From Streptomyces sp. CNQ-509 (GTDB lineage Bacteria; Actinomycetota; Actinomycetes; Streptomycetales; Streptomycetaceae), in contig NZ_CP011492.1 of the NCBI RefSeq assembly GCF_001011035.1, positions 310,001 to 374,000 on the forward strand: DNA of 64,000 nucleotides, read 5' to 3'. Under the pieces are notes generated by a model, which saw nothing but the letters and a program-made list of their open reading frames with translations, made no database searches and was not told the origin of the DNA. Positions within the stretch are counted from its first letter, which is position 1; every line of letters starts with the position of its first letter. The translations under genes and the position numbers were made by a program. This document shows positions 50,344 through 59,528 of this stretch, one piece after another.

Positions 50344-50824
50344 CTCCCCCTCGCTCGACCGTGGACCCCGACCAGCGCCACACGCCGGATCGAATCTACT
50401 GCGTAAGGAAGACTGTGCGCAGAGCTACCAGCGCTTTCAACAGCCGCCCTTCTCGGTGGCCGCAGTCTGGCCGGAAGTGGGCGGACGACTGACTGGATGG
50501 CAGCTTCGCCAGCCACACGGTGCCGCGTTTCAGGAGCGTTCCGCCGGGTTCGTCATCGCCCGGCCGCGCCCGCCGGCACCCGCGTCACCGTCGTCGCCCT
50601 GTCGGCCGGACCGGCACCCGCTGAACTCGCCGGCGTGCGGTGAGGGACCAGGACGGCGTTCGCCGCTCCCGGAGCGGCGGGGAACGAAAGCAGCGGGATC
50701 GGCCCGTCGCCGAGCAGGACCCCGGTCACCTCCGCGCTACACTCCTGAGCAGATTGCACCATTTTGTCAGTATATGTGAGCTCTCAACCCGCCACTGACA
50801 CTGCATCCTGTAGGGGATACCTGG
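50344..50824. other. 480-bp intergenic region
   Basis: No supported gene. A 69-codon minus frame (50553–50762) is open but compositionally ordinary. The stretch near 50754–50780 (TTGCACCATTTTGTCAGTATATG) is unusually AT-rich for this genome and probably carries the promoter of the membrane protein at 50825, whose TAGGGGATA ribosome site follows. Confidence 0.4.
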
Positions 50825-52318
50825 ATGACTGCCGTGACGCCGAGCGCTATCCGCGCAATTCTGGTCCCCCGAGGACCTGCGCTGAGCAGCAGGCTCCTTC
50901 CGGCGACGGTGGCGGTGACGTTCACGCTGGCACAGCTGGCCCTCGTACGCCCGGGGATGGGGCTCGGCTGGGACGAGTCGGTGTACGTCAGCCAGGTCAG
51001 CGGGCACGCCCCGGCTGCCTTCTTCAGCGCCCCGCGCGCTCGCGGCGTCTCTCTGCTGGTGGCGCCGATCGCGGCCTGGTCGTCGTCGACTCCGCTGCTG
51101 CGGGTCTACCTCGCCGTCCTCTCCGGCATCGGGCTCTGGCTGGCCCTGCGCGCCTGGCGCGGTCTGCTCCCCGCGAAGGTGCTCGCACTGGGCGGTGCCC
51201 TGTTCGCCTCGCTGTGGGTGACGCTCTACTACGGCCCGCAGGCAATGCCCAACTACTGGGTGGCGATCGGGGCACTGGCCGGTGTCGGCTGCTTCCTGCG
51301 CGCCCAGGCGGACCGGACCCGCCGCGCTCCGGTGTGGGGGCTCGCGGCGGCCGCGGCGCTGATGGCGTTGATGAGGCCGATGGACGCGGCGTGGGTGGGC
51401 CTGCCGCTGCTCGTGGCAAGTGCCGTCGTCCGCCGATGGCGGTACAGACGGCTGTCGCTCGCCCTCGCCGCGGGGCTCGCGGCCGGTGCGGCCGAATGGG
51501 TGATCGAGGCGTACACCGGTTACGGCGGTCTGGGCCGGCGGCTCCACGACGCCTCGCTCATCCAGGGCGGACTGAGCTGGAACGTCGCCGTTGACGACCA
51601 GATGCGCAGTCAGATCGGTCGCACACTTTGCCGGCCGTGCACGGGTGAGATGCCGAATCCGGTGGTGTTCGCCTGGTGGCTCGTCTTCTCCGTGCTGGCC
51701 GCGGGCGGGCTCGTGCGGGCGGTCCGGGCCCGACGCGCCGTCGGCGCCACCGCGTTGCCGCTTGGCTGCGCGGCGGCGGCGGCGTTCCCGTACCTGTTCC
51801 TGATCGGCTATGCCGCTCCCCGGTTCCTGCTGCCGGCGTACGCCCTGCTGGCGATTCCGGTCGCCCACGGCCTCGTCTCCCTGGTGCGGGCCACCCCTGG
51901 CGGTGCCTGGCGGGCGCCTGCGGTGGCGCTGGCCGCTGTCACCCTCGCCGGGCATCTGGCGGTGCAGTTGTCCGTGCTGCACCAGCTCGTCGGTCGCGCC
52001 ACCGAAGGCCACCGCGACTGGGCCAGGACCGCCGCCGCACTGCACACCGCGGGAGTCCGGCCGCCGTGCGTGCTCACCGGTGACGAGGTGATCGCACCGC
52101 ACATCCCGATCGCCTTCGCCGCCGCCTGCTCGTCGGCCGACACCGACGGCCACAACGGCAACACCACTGCGGCGGCGCTGGCTCGTGAGGCGGGCCGGAT
52201 CCCGGTAGCGGTGCTGACGACCCGCGGGACGCCGCCGCCGTCCTTCGCCCGCGACTGGCGGCGGATCCACGTCCACCGGCACGTCTACGCATATGTCGGC
52301 CCGGCCGTCCAGACATGA
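50825..52318 (+). CDS. Polytopic membrane protein, GT-C-like glycosyltransferase fold
   Basis: A 497-residue protein with about ten to twelve hydrophobic segments. After the first helix comes GLGWDESVYVSQ, the acidic first-loop motif of GT-C (GT39/PMT-like) enzymes. LMALMRPMDAAWVGLPLLVA and the large terminal extracytoplasmic part also fit. These use polyprenyl-phosphate sugars as donors. No sugar or acceptor can be assigned. The neighbours (kinase, flavoprotein remnant) give no pathway clue. Confidence 0.75.
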   Translation: MTAVTPSAIRAILVPRGPALSSRLLPATVAVTFTLAQLALVRPGMGLGWDESVYVSQVSGHAPAAFFSAPRARGVSLLVAPIAAWSSSTPLLRVYLAVLSGIGLWLALRAWRGLLPAKVLALGGALFASLWVTLYYGPQAMPNYWVAIGALAGVGCFLRAQADRTRRAPVWGLAAAAALMALMRPMDAAWVGLPLLVASAVVRRWRYRRLSLALAAGLAAGAAEWVIEAYTGYGGLGRRLHDASLIQGGLSWNVAVDDQMRSQIGRTLCRPCTGEMPNPVVFAWWLVFSVLAAGGLVRAVRARRAVGATALPLGCAAAAAFPYLFLIGYAAPRFLLPAYALLAIPVAHGLVSLVRATPGGAWRAPAVALAAVTLAGHLAVQLSVLHQLVGRATEGHRDWARTAAALHTAGVRPPCVLTGDEVIAPHIPIAFAAACSSADTDGHNGNTTAAALAREAGRIPVAVLTTRGTPPPSFARDWRRIHVHRHVYAYVGPAVQT

Positions 52319-52409
52319 CAGAGGTGTCGACCCGGCCGGCGAGCCGCAGGCCATCGGCGGCAACGGCGACGAGTTCCAGGGCGCCGCACAGGCCCCCGCC
52401 GGAGGGGCT

Positions 52410-53195
52410 GGCGTCGAGGGATGGCAGGAGTGGGCCGGCCACCCGGCATCGCGGCTGAACTGGCGTCCCCACGGCTATCTGTTCGTCGCCGGCGCGCGCG
52501 ACGTACGCGATCTCGCCGCCGATCTCGACACCCGGCAGCGCCGCGACGTCGACGCCGAGTGGCTTGAGCCCACGCGGCTTGCCGAGCGCTACCCGCAGGT
52601 GCACGTCGCCGACCTGGCCGGCGCGGTGCTCTCGGTGCGGGACGGGTGGCTCGACCCGAAGGCGTTCTTCGCCACCGTCCGCGCCAAGGCTGCCGGTCTG
52701 CGTGCGGACTTCGTCACCGACCGCGTGGTGGACTTCGATCTCACCGGCACCGCAGTCCGCTTCGTCACCCTGGCCCCGGGCCGCGTCCTGGCTGCCGACG
52801 CGGTCGTGAACGCTGCCGGCATCCGGGCACCGGAGTTGGCGGCACGGTTGCACATGCGGCTGCCGATCGAGCCCATGCGCCGGCATGAGCACGACGTCGA
52901 GACCTCTGCGGACCTCGGCCATCTGCCCTTCGTCAAGGACGTGGACGGCTTGGCCGTCCACCCTCACTTGTCCGGCCTTTCGGCGGGGCTGGTCGAACTC
53001 GACCACCCGGGCGGCGAGGACTTCACCGCCGATTCCTCGTACGACGCCCGCAGTGTCGCGCCCGCCCTGACCCACCGGCTGCGCCACCTCGGCAAGCTGA
53101 CGGAGCAGCGCACCTGGACGGGTCTGTACGACCAGAACCGGTTCGACGGCACCATGATCCTCGGCAACTGGCCCGGCCGCCTCGACAACTTACCC
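52410..53195 (+). pseudogene. FAD-dependent oxidoreductase (DAO family), truncated at both ends
   Basis: The frame reads VEGWQEWAGHPASRLNWRPH, then GYLFVAGARDVRDL, DLAGAVLSVRDGWLDPKAFF, ADAVVNAAGIRAPELAARL and FDGTMILGNWPGRLDNL. These are the middle and late parts of a glycine/sarcosine/D-amino-acid oxidase-like flavoprotein. The N-terminal FAD-binding GxGxxG is missing (the frame enters from unrelated sequence), and the C-terminal GFSGHG-type end is lost after 53195. Non-functional. Confidence 0.7.
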
Positions 53196-53371
53196 GGAAC
53201 ACGGCATCCCCTCGCCCCGGAGCGAGGGAGACGGGGTCAGGCTCGGCGTATTCGACGTCGGGACTCCCGGCGTTGCGGGAACGCGGCAAGGCCGCCGCCA
53301 CTCCCCCTCCGGTCATGCTCGGCTGGGGATACGGCGGCCTCGTCGCGTCGGCGGGTGTCAGGCCCGACCGC

Positions 53372-54730
53372 TCAGAGGGCGCCCTGGCGCCAGGGCCCGG
53401 AGATCGCGAACGTGATGCCCGGAGTCTGGATGTTCACGAACAGCCAGTTGCCGTTCTTCGGTTCGAACACCGAACCTGCCCACTCCGAGCCCCGGTGGTC
53501 GTCGGCGGCGACGTTCTTGCCCGCGGTGCCGCCCCGGAGGTCCACGTTGTTGGCGGCGAAGCGGAAGATCTCGCCGCCGGTGGTGAGACCGTGGACGTAC
53601 TCGGTGCCGCCGCCGTCCTCGCAGAGCACCAGGCCGCCGCGCGGGCTGACGCACATGTTGTCCGGTGCGTTGAGGACCTCGGCGCCGGGCGAGGCGAAGA
53701 GGACCCGCAACCCGTCGGTGGCCGGGTCGAGTTCGAAGACCTGACCCTGGCGGGCGGGACCGCCGTCGGTCGTGATCACGTAGATGCGGTCGTTGCCGTA
53801 CCAGGCACCCTCCAGGCGGCTGAACACGGCTGCGCCGTTCGCCTGCGCCTGGAGTCGCACCGTGTCCGCCGCCGGGTCGACGTCCTCAACGGGGACCCAG
53901 GAGACGGTCCCGTACTCCCTCTCCCCGTCGAGGCGGGTGTCGTACGACGTGCTGCCGATACGCAGAGCCTCCAGCCGGCCGCCCTTGGACAGATCGCCGC
54001 GCACGGCCGGGACGAAGCGGTACAGGGATGCGTCGCCGCGGTCCTCCGTCTCGTACACGTAGCCGGTCGCCGGGTCGACGGCGATCGCCTCGTGGTTGAA
54101 GCGGCCCATGGCCTTGTACGGCTCGGGATTGCCCTTGCCCTCCGAGGCCACCTCGAAGATGTAGCCGTGGCGCTTGCCGGCCGTCGTGGAGAAGGTCTCC
54201 TCGCAGGACAGCCAGGTCTTCCACGGAGTGGGCCCGCCGGCGCAGTTGCGGATGGTGCCGCCCAGGCTGCCGTAGGACTCCAGCCACTGGCCGGCGTCCG
54301 GATCGAAGACCAGGGTGGTGGTCCCGCCACCGGCCTCGGGGTTGTAGGCCGGGGCGGTGAAGGCGGGCCCGGCACCGCGCTCGTGGTTGCGGACGAGATG
54401 CACCTTGTCGCCGTAGCGGAAGGCCGCCATGCCGTCGTGCGCGCTCGGGGTGCGCACGCCGTCGTCCATGACGTCGTTGGTCCAGCCGAAGGAGATGTAC
54501 TCGAACCCGCGCGGCAGCTCCAGCAGTTCCAGGCCGGTCGCCTGGTCCTTCACCGGGCTCAACGGGCCGTATCCGGCGTCGAACTCGAACTTGACCGGCG
54601 CGGCCGCCGCGGTGCGCGCGGCGAGGGCCTGGAAGGGGACGGAAGCGCCGGCGGCCACCGCCGCTCCGCGCAGGAGCGTCCGTCGTTCGAAACCGGAACC
54701 CGTGGGTCTTTCAGCGGGCGTGCCTGTCAT
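53372..54730 (-). CDS. PhoX-family (DUF839) Tat-exported phosphatase-like protein
   Basis: A 452-residue protein. GAGGA precedes the ATG at 54730. A Tat signal (FERRTLLRGAAVAAG) is followed by the PhoX beta-propeller: LPRGFEYISFGW, LVRNHERG, GGTTTLVFD, CEETFS, GRFNHEAIAVDPATGYVYET, APDNMCVSPRGGLVLCEDGG. PhoX enzymes are calcium/iron-dependent alkaline phosphatases, and the CEET and HEA motifs fit metal binding. Phosphate control by PhoP is plausible, but I see no clear PHO box. Confidence 0.9.
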   Translation of the reverse strand: MTGTPAERPTGSGFERRTLLRGAAVAAGASVPFQALAARTAAAAPVKFEFDAGYGPLSPVKDQATGLELLELPRGFEYISFGWTNDVMDDGVRTPSAHDGMAAFRYGDKVHLVRNHERGAGPAFTAPAYNPEAGGGTTTLVFDPDAGQWLESYGSLGGTIRNCAGGPTPWKTWLSCEETFSTTAGKRHGYIFEVASEGKGNPEPYKAMGRFNHEAIAVDPATGYVYETEDRGDASLYRFVPAVRGDLSKGGRLEALRIGSTSYDTRLDGEREYGTVSWVPVEDVDPAADTVRLQAQANGAAVFSRLEGAWYGNDRIYVITTDGGPARQGQVFELDPATDGLRVLFASPGAEVLNAPDNMCVSPRGGLVLCEDGGGTEYVHGLTTGGEIFRFAANNVDLRGGTAGKNVAADDHRGSEWAGSVFEPKNGNWLFVNIQTPGITFAISGPWRQGAL

Positions 54731-54994
54731 GGGGAAGTCCTCTCGATGCAACGGACCGGGGCGCGGGGGGCCGCCGGTCAGCCTAGGAACGAACCGTTGC
54801 CTCGATTCCCAAGAGAAAGTGATCGTTGGAAGAACCTCTGCCGGCGACCGGGCGGTATCCGCCGGAGCCACGCCGCCGCGGTCGCGGACACCGGCCTGCT
54901 CATCCGGGCCGCTATAGCCTGCCTGACCTCGACATCGAGTTCGGTGTCGGTGACGGCCGGGGGCTGCACGCTGAACACCCCGTAGGCGCCCTCG

Positions 54995-55335
54995 CCCGCC
55001 GGGCAGGCTGGCCGCGCTGCCGCCGGCGCAGGCCGATCAGGCGGCCGCGGCAGACCGGGCGTTCGAGGCGCTGGTGGATCGCGCGCACCACAGCGGAGGG
55101 CTGCGCGGGGACGTGACGGCCACCGACATCCTGCTGCTGATCGAGCAGTTGGGGCGCTCACCGCTGGTCGAGCAGGCCCAAGAGCCGGGGGATGCCGAGC
55201 TGACCGCGCAGGCACGGGCCGCCCGACGCCGCATGATCGCGCTGGCGTTGGGCGGCCTTGCGGCCGAGCCGCGGGACGATCTGCCCGGCCCCCCCTCCCG
55301 GGGAGCGGCTGCTGACCGCGCGTTGGCGGACGTGA
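54995..55335 (+). pseudogene. TetR-family regulator, C-terminal remnant, frameshifted
   Basis: The plus strand reads ALPPAQADQAAAADRAFEAL, VDRAHHSGGLRGDVTATDIL and LLIEQLGRSPLVEQA, then RRRMIALALGGLAAE, the C-terminal ligand domain of a TetR regulator. After DDLPGP a run of seven C shifts the frame; GERLLTARWRT continues in the next frame to the TGA at 55333–55335. The DNA-binding half is absent. The sequence before 54995 is unrelated debris. Confidence 0.6.
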
Positions 55336-55477
55336 CTGGAGCGTCAGCGGGCGGATGGGGCACGACCGCTGAACGCGGACCGGGTGAGGCAGGCTCTATG
55401 TCACACAGCGCCTCCCTGCCAGGACTGACGACGCGCCGGATCACGGTCGGCCAGGGAGCCGAATCGGTGTGACGGGC

Positions 55478-56407
55478 TCAGCCTGGTTCGCTCACCGTCA
55501 GCCGGCGGCGGATCCAGTCGGTGACGGAATCGTGTGCGGGCTTCCAGCCCAACTGGTCGCGGGCCCTGGTGCCGCGCACCCGGCTGTTCGAGCCGAGGGC
55601 GTAGACCGCCGGCTCGTATCCCCACTCCTGGATCGCCGCGTCGATGTCCCAGGGCTGGGCGGTGCCGAGCCCCAGGGTGTCGGCGATGGCCTGGGCCATC
55701 GCGGCGAACGACGCCTCGCCGTTCTCGGCGAAGTAGAACGATCCGGGCGGCGCCGATTCGAGCGCCAGGACGTACAGATCGACGACGTCGTCGATGTGGA
55801 CCGTCGACCAGATGTTGCCGCCTGTACCGATGTACCGGACGACGCCGCTCTTGCGGGCCTGGTCGACCAGGCGGGGAAGCTGCACGCTGTCGCGCGCGAT
55901 CCCGTACCCGTGCCCGTAGATCAGGCTGCTGCACAGCACGGTCGAGCGAACGCCGCGCTCCGCCGCGGCCAGGACGAGCCGGTCGATGGCCACGCGGGGG
56001 GCCTTGTCCGGCGCGGGCCGCCACGGGCCGGCGGGGGAAACGGCGGCCTCGGTGAAGGTCTGTTCGGCTGCCTCGCCACGGGCGTCGTCTCCGACGATGC
56101 TGGAGCCGCTGGCGTGCAGGAAGGGTTTCCCGGTTCCGGCGAGCGCATCGGTGAGGGCTTCGACCGCGCCCCGGTGGTCGCTGTCGGCGGCGTTGATCAC
56201 CGCGTCGGCCTCGTGCGCGGCCCTGGCCAGCACCTCGTGGTCGTCGAGGGTCCCGAGCACAGGGGTGATCCCGCCTGCCCGGAGCGCCTTCGCGCGGTCC
56301 TCGGTCCGTGCCAGTCCGATCACCTCATGCCGGGCCTGGAGCAGGCGGGCGGAGACGGATCCGCCGATGTATCCGCTCGCTCCGGTGATGAATATGCGCA
56401 CGGCCAC
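55478..56407 (-). CDS. NAD-dependent epimerase/dehydratase family protein (extended SDR)
   Basis: A 309-residue protein. GTG at 56407 follows GAGGGAC. The NAD loop FITGASGYIGGSVSARLL, then HASGSSIVGDDARG, CSSLIYGHGYGIARDS (Tyr but no classical YxxxK) and VHIDDVVDLYVLAL mark an atypical extended SDR, as in isoflavone-reductase or sugar-epimerase-like enzymes. Substrate unknown. It is the gene upstream of the glycan block on the same strand; the 60-bp gap holds AT-rich sequence. Confidence 0.88.
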   Translation of the reverse strand: MAVRIFITGASGYIGGSVSARLLQARHEVIGLARTEDRAKALRAGGITPVLGTLDDHEVLARAAHEADAVINAADSDHRGAVEALTDALAGTGKPFLHASGSSIVGDDARGEAAEQTFTEAAVSPAGPWRPAPDKAPRVAIDRLVLAAAERGVRSTVLCSSLIYGHGYGIARDSVQLPRLVDQARKSGVVRYIGTGGNIWSTVHIDDVVDLYVLALESAPPGSFYFAENGEASFAAMAQAIADTLGLGTAQPWDIDAAIQEWGYEPAVYALGSNSRVRGTRARDQLGWKPAHDSVTDWIRRRLTVSEPG

Positions 56408-56467
56408 CGTCCCTCAGGCTGATTGTATGAGCTGTATACGCTTGCACACAATAATCAGCGTCTGCAA

Positions 56468-58054
56468 CTAGTTCACCCTGAACACCCCGTAGCCGAAGCC
56501 CGCCGCTCCGATCTCCCCGGCGTCGGAGAGGGTGACACCGGATACCTCCAGTGCGGTGCAGCGGACTCCCGCCGGAAGCGCGGCTGTGGCGGGCGTCCGG
56601 CCCGGGTTGACCACGACCAGGTAGCGACCGCCGCGGACGTAGACCAGCGGATACCCGGCGTAGAGCACCTCCACCCCGCCGGAGACGCCCAGTTCCGGGG
56701 CGGCCTTGCGCAGGGCGATCAGGCGCCGCACCAGGTGCATCAGGGACTTCTCGTCGGCCTGCTGCGCGGCCACGGTGGGACGGTCGGGGTCCGGGTCGAG
56801 CGGGAGGTACAGCCGGTCGGCGGCGGCGGTGGAGAAGCCGGCGTTCGCGCTGCTGTCCCACTGCATCGGGGTACGTGAACCGGCCCGGTTGTAGCGCGGG
56901 CCCAGGGCGCTGCCCTCATGGTCGGGCAGTCCGGGGAGATAGCGCATGCCGATCTCGTCGCCGTAGTGGATCGCCGGCAGGGTCGGCCAGGTGAGCTGGA
57001 AGACGAACGCGGCCGGCAACTGCTCCGCCGTACGCGGGCCGCAGGCCAGCCGGGAGAAGTCGTGGTTGGACGACGGCAGGACGGCGAAGCCGGCATCGCC
57101 GATCGCGTCGGCCGCCGCCCGCCAGGCGGTGAGGAAGGTCCGGGGGGTGCCGGCGCCCTCGGCGTCGAAGTAGGGCCTGGCCGGGGCCCATTCCTCGTTG
57201 ACCGTGCCCGCGTCGTTGTTCCACAGCGAGCGCAGGGGCAGGCCGTCGTCGTCTCCGCCGAACTGCAGGAAGAAGTCGCCGTGGAAGCCGGCCGGGACCG
57301 CGGTCCCGGGATCGCCCCACTCGGAGAGCAGCACGGCCCGCGGGTGCGCGCCGTCCAGCCAGCCGCACAGTTCGGTCCAGAGCTTCGCCGTCTCGGCGTG
57401 CCCGGGGTCGTCTTTGACCAGGGAGGCCGCCATGTCGACGCGGAATCCGGCCAGGCCCAGGGCCAGCCAGTGGTCCATGATGTCGCGCAGGGCCTGCCGG
57501 TTGGCGCGCGGGCCGTCGGCGTCGACCGGAAGGCGCCACGGTTCGGCGGGGTCGGGGCGTGCGTAGCCGAAGTTGAGGGCCGGCTGGCTGGGGAAGAAGT
57601 TCGGTCTGTACCAGCCGGGGCGGCTGCCGGGTGACGGCTGGAAGCCCGGCGGGCGCAGGTCCTCAGGGGCCCAGATGTAGCGGTGGTCGCCGGGGTCGCC
57701 TGCGGAGGCGGTGAACCAGGGGTGCTGGTCGGAGGTATGGCCCGCGACCAGGTCGAGCAGCACCCGGATGCCCCGCCGGCGGGCGCTGCCGACGAGAGCG
57801 GCCAGGTCGTCGTTGGTGCCGTAGCGGGGTGCGACGGTGAGGAAGTCGGCCACGTCGTAGCCGGCGTCGTGGAACGGCGAGGCGAAGCACGGGTTGATCC
57901 AGACGGTGTTGATGCCCAGCCACGCCAGGTGGTCAAGCTTCTGCTCGATGCCGGCGAAATCGCCGATGCCGTCGCCGTCGGAGTCGGCGAAGCTCTGGGG
58001 GTAGATCTGGTAAAGGACGGCGTCGGCCAGCCAGGCCGGCGGGGAGGGGGTCAT
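56468..58054 (-). CDS. GH13 alpha-glucosidase/alpha-amylase family enzyme
   Basis: A 528-residue cytoplasmic-type GH13 enzyme (no signal). The TIM-barrel motifs are present: DLVAGHTSDQHPWF, nucleophile region GFRVDMAAS (Asp207), acid/base VLLSEWGDP (Glu245) and SSNHDFSR (Asp332). The layout is that of oligo-1,6-glucosidase/trehalose-synthase-like proteins, with a short C-terminal beta domain. Its ATG overlaps the sulfatase stop by 4 bp. It likely cleaves alpha-linked oligosaccharides from the same glycan; exact linkage unknown. Confidence 0.9.
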   Translation of the reverse strand: MTPSPPAWLADAVLYQIYPQSFADSDGDGIGDFAGIEQKLDHLAWLGINTVWINPCFASPFHDAGYDVADFLTVAPRYGTNDDLAALVGSARRRGIRVLLDLVAGHTSDQHPWFTASAGDPGDHRYIWAPEDLRPPGFQPSPGSRPGWYRPNFFPSQPALNFGYARPDPAEPWRLPVDADGPRANRQALRDIMDHWLALGLAGFRVDMAASLVKDDPGHAETAKLWTELCGWLDGAHPRAVLLSEWGDPGTAVPAGFHGDFFLQFGGDDDGLPLRSLWNNDAGTVNEEWAPARPYFDAEGAGTPRTFLTAWRAAADAIGDAGFAVLPSSNHDFSRLACGPRTAEQLPAAFVFQLTWPTLPAIHYGDEIGMRYLPGLPDHEGSALGPRYNRAGSRTPMQWDSSANAGFSTAAADRLYLPLDPDPDRPTVAAQQADEKSLMHLVRRLIALRKAAPELGVSGGVEVLYAGYPLVYVRGGRYLVVVNPGRTPATAALPAGVRCTALEVSGVTLSDAGEIGAAGFGYGVFRVN

Positions 58055-59487
58055 GCGGCCGCTCCTTCGGGCAGGTGCCCGTCCGGGGTGTCGCCGACGT
58101 CGCGTTGCAGGGTCGCGAGCCGGACGGTGAGGTCGCGTACGACATCGGCGCAGCGCGGATCGTCGTAGAGGTTGTGCAGCTCGTGGGGGTCCGTCGTGAG
58201 GTCGAAGAGTTCCCAGGCCGCGGGGCGCGGGTCGTCCTCGGCGCCGGCGGCGCCGGAGCCGTGGCCGGGGTAGTGGATCAGCTTGTGCGTCGCCGTACGG
58301 AGGCCGTAACTGGCCTGGACGTTGTGGCAGTCGTCCAGATGCATGTAGTAGCGGTAGTAGACGGCGTCCCGCCAGCGCGCGGGTTCCTCCCCCCGCAGCA
58401 GCGGCACCAGCGACTCGCCCTGCATCCGCGGGTGCGGGGCCACGCCGGCCAGGTCCAGCAGGGTGGGGGCGAAGTCGACGTTCGCCACCAGCTCCCGCCT
58501 GCGCGATCCCGCTGCCGTACGGCCCGGCCAGCGGACCACGAGCGGGATGCGTATGCCCTCCTCGTACATGAAGCGCTTGTCGAACCAGCCGTGTTCACCG
58601 AGGAAGAAGCCGTGGTCGGAGGTGTAGGCGACGGCGGTGGCGCCGTCCAGGCCGCTGACGTCGAGGTAGTGCAGGACGCGGCCGACGTTCTCGTCGAGGG
58701 CCGCGATGACCCGCAGGTAGTCCTTGATGTAGCGCTGGTAGCGCCACTCGCGCTCTTCAGGCGGCGGCATACCCGGCGGCACCGGCACGCCCTTGAGGTC
58801 CTCGGAGGTGAGGTCCTCCATGCTCATCCTGGCCTCGCGGGCCGCGGGGGCACGGCCGGCCAGGTCGTCGTGGAGCGTGGGGGGCGCGGGGACGTCCTCG
58901 TGCTCGTACAGACAGGCGTGCCGCTCTGCGGGCTCGAACGCCCGGTGGGGCGCCTTGTGCTGGACGAGCAGGCAGAACGGCTTGTCCGGGTCCCGCTTGT
59001 CCAGCCAGTTCAGGGCGAGGTCGGTGATGATGTCGGTGACGTAGCCGGGGTAGGTCCTGCGGCCCCCGGCGGTGAGGAACTCGGGGTCGTGGTAGACACC
59101 GTGCTCGGGCAGGATCTCCCAGTAGTCGAAACCCCGCGGGTCGTGGCCCGCGCCGTGGCCCAGGTGCCACTTGCCGACGATGGCCGTCTGGTAGCCGGCG
59201 TGCTGGAGCATCCCGGGGAACGACGGCTGGGCCGCGTCGAATCTGTGGGTGGGACTCTCCAGCGAGGTCATGCCGTTGACGTGGCTGTAGGTGCCCGTCA
59301 GCAGGGTGGCGCGGGCCGGGGAGCAGATGGCGTTGGTGCAGTAGGCGTTCTCGAAGACGGTGCCCTCGGCGGCGAGGCGGTCGACCGCCGGGGTCTTGTT
59401 GATCACGCTGCCGTACGCGCTGATGGCCGCCGGCGCGTGGTCGTCGGTCATGAAGAGGATGATGTTCGGCCGCCGGGGCGGGGTCAT
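58051..59487 (-). CDS. Sulfatase (type I, formylglycine-dependent)
   Basis: A 478-residue sulfatase without a signal peptide. LFMTDDHAP holds the metal aspartates and CSPARATLLTG (Cys55) is the formylglycine maturation site. GKWHLGHGAGHDPRGFDYWE and YTSDHGFFLGEHGWFDKRFM complete the active site. The pattern is close to choline-/arylsulfatase-like and GAG-type exo-sulfatases. It is translationally coupled to GH13 and follows GH3 by 41 bp. This suggests that desulfation accompanies sugar release inside the cell. Confidence 0.92.
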   Translation of the reverse strand: MTPPRRPNIILFMTDDHAPAAISAYGSVINKTPAVDRLAAEGTVFENAYCTNAICSPARATLLTGTYSHVNGMTSLESPTHRFDAAQPSFPGMLQHAGYQTAIVGKWHLGHGAGHDPRGFDYWEILPEHGVYHDPEFLTAGGRRTYPGYVTDIITDLALNWLDKRDPDKPFCLLVQHKAPHRAFEPAERHACLYEHEDVPAPPTLHDDLAGRAPAAREARMSMEDLTSEDLKGVPVPPGMPPPEEREWRYQRYIKDYLRVIAALDENVGRVLHYLDVSGLDGATAVAYTSDHGFFLGEHGWFDKRFMYEEGIRIPLVVRWPGRTAAGSRRRELVANVDFAPTLLDLAGVAPHPRMQGESLVPLLRGEEPARWRDAVYYRYYMHLDDCHNVQASYGLRTATHKLIHYPGHGSGAAGAEDDPRPAAWELFDLTTDPHELHNLYDDPRCADVVRDLTVRLATLQRDVGDTPDGHLPEGAAA

Positions 59488-59528
59488 GCTGGCGAACCTC
59501 CGTGGGTGCAGGGGCGGACGCGGGTGCC

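Noticed and set aside
50553..50762. A 69-codon minus-strand frame in the kinase–membrane protein gap
   Set aside because: No ribosome site, no recognisable motif, and it lies over the AT-rich candidate promoter of the downstream gene.
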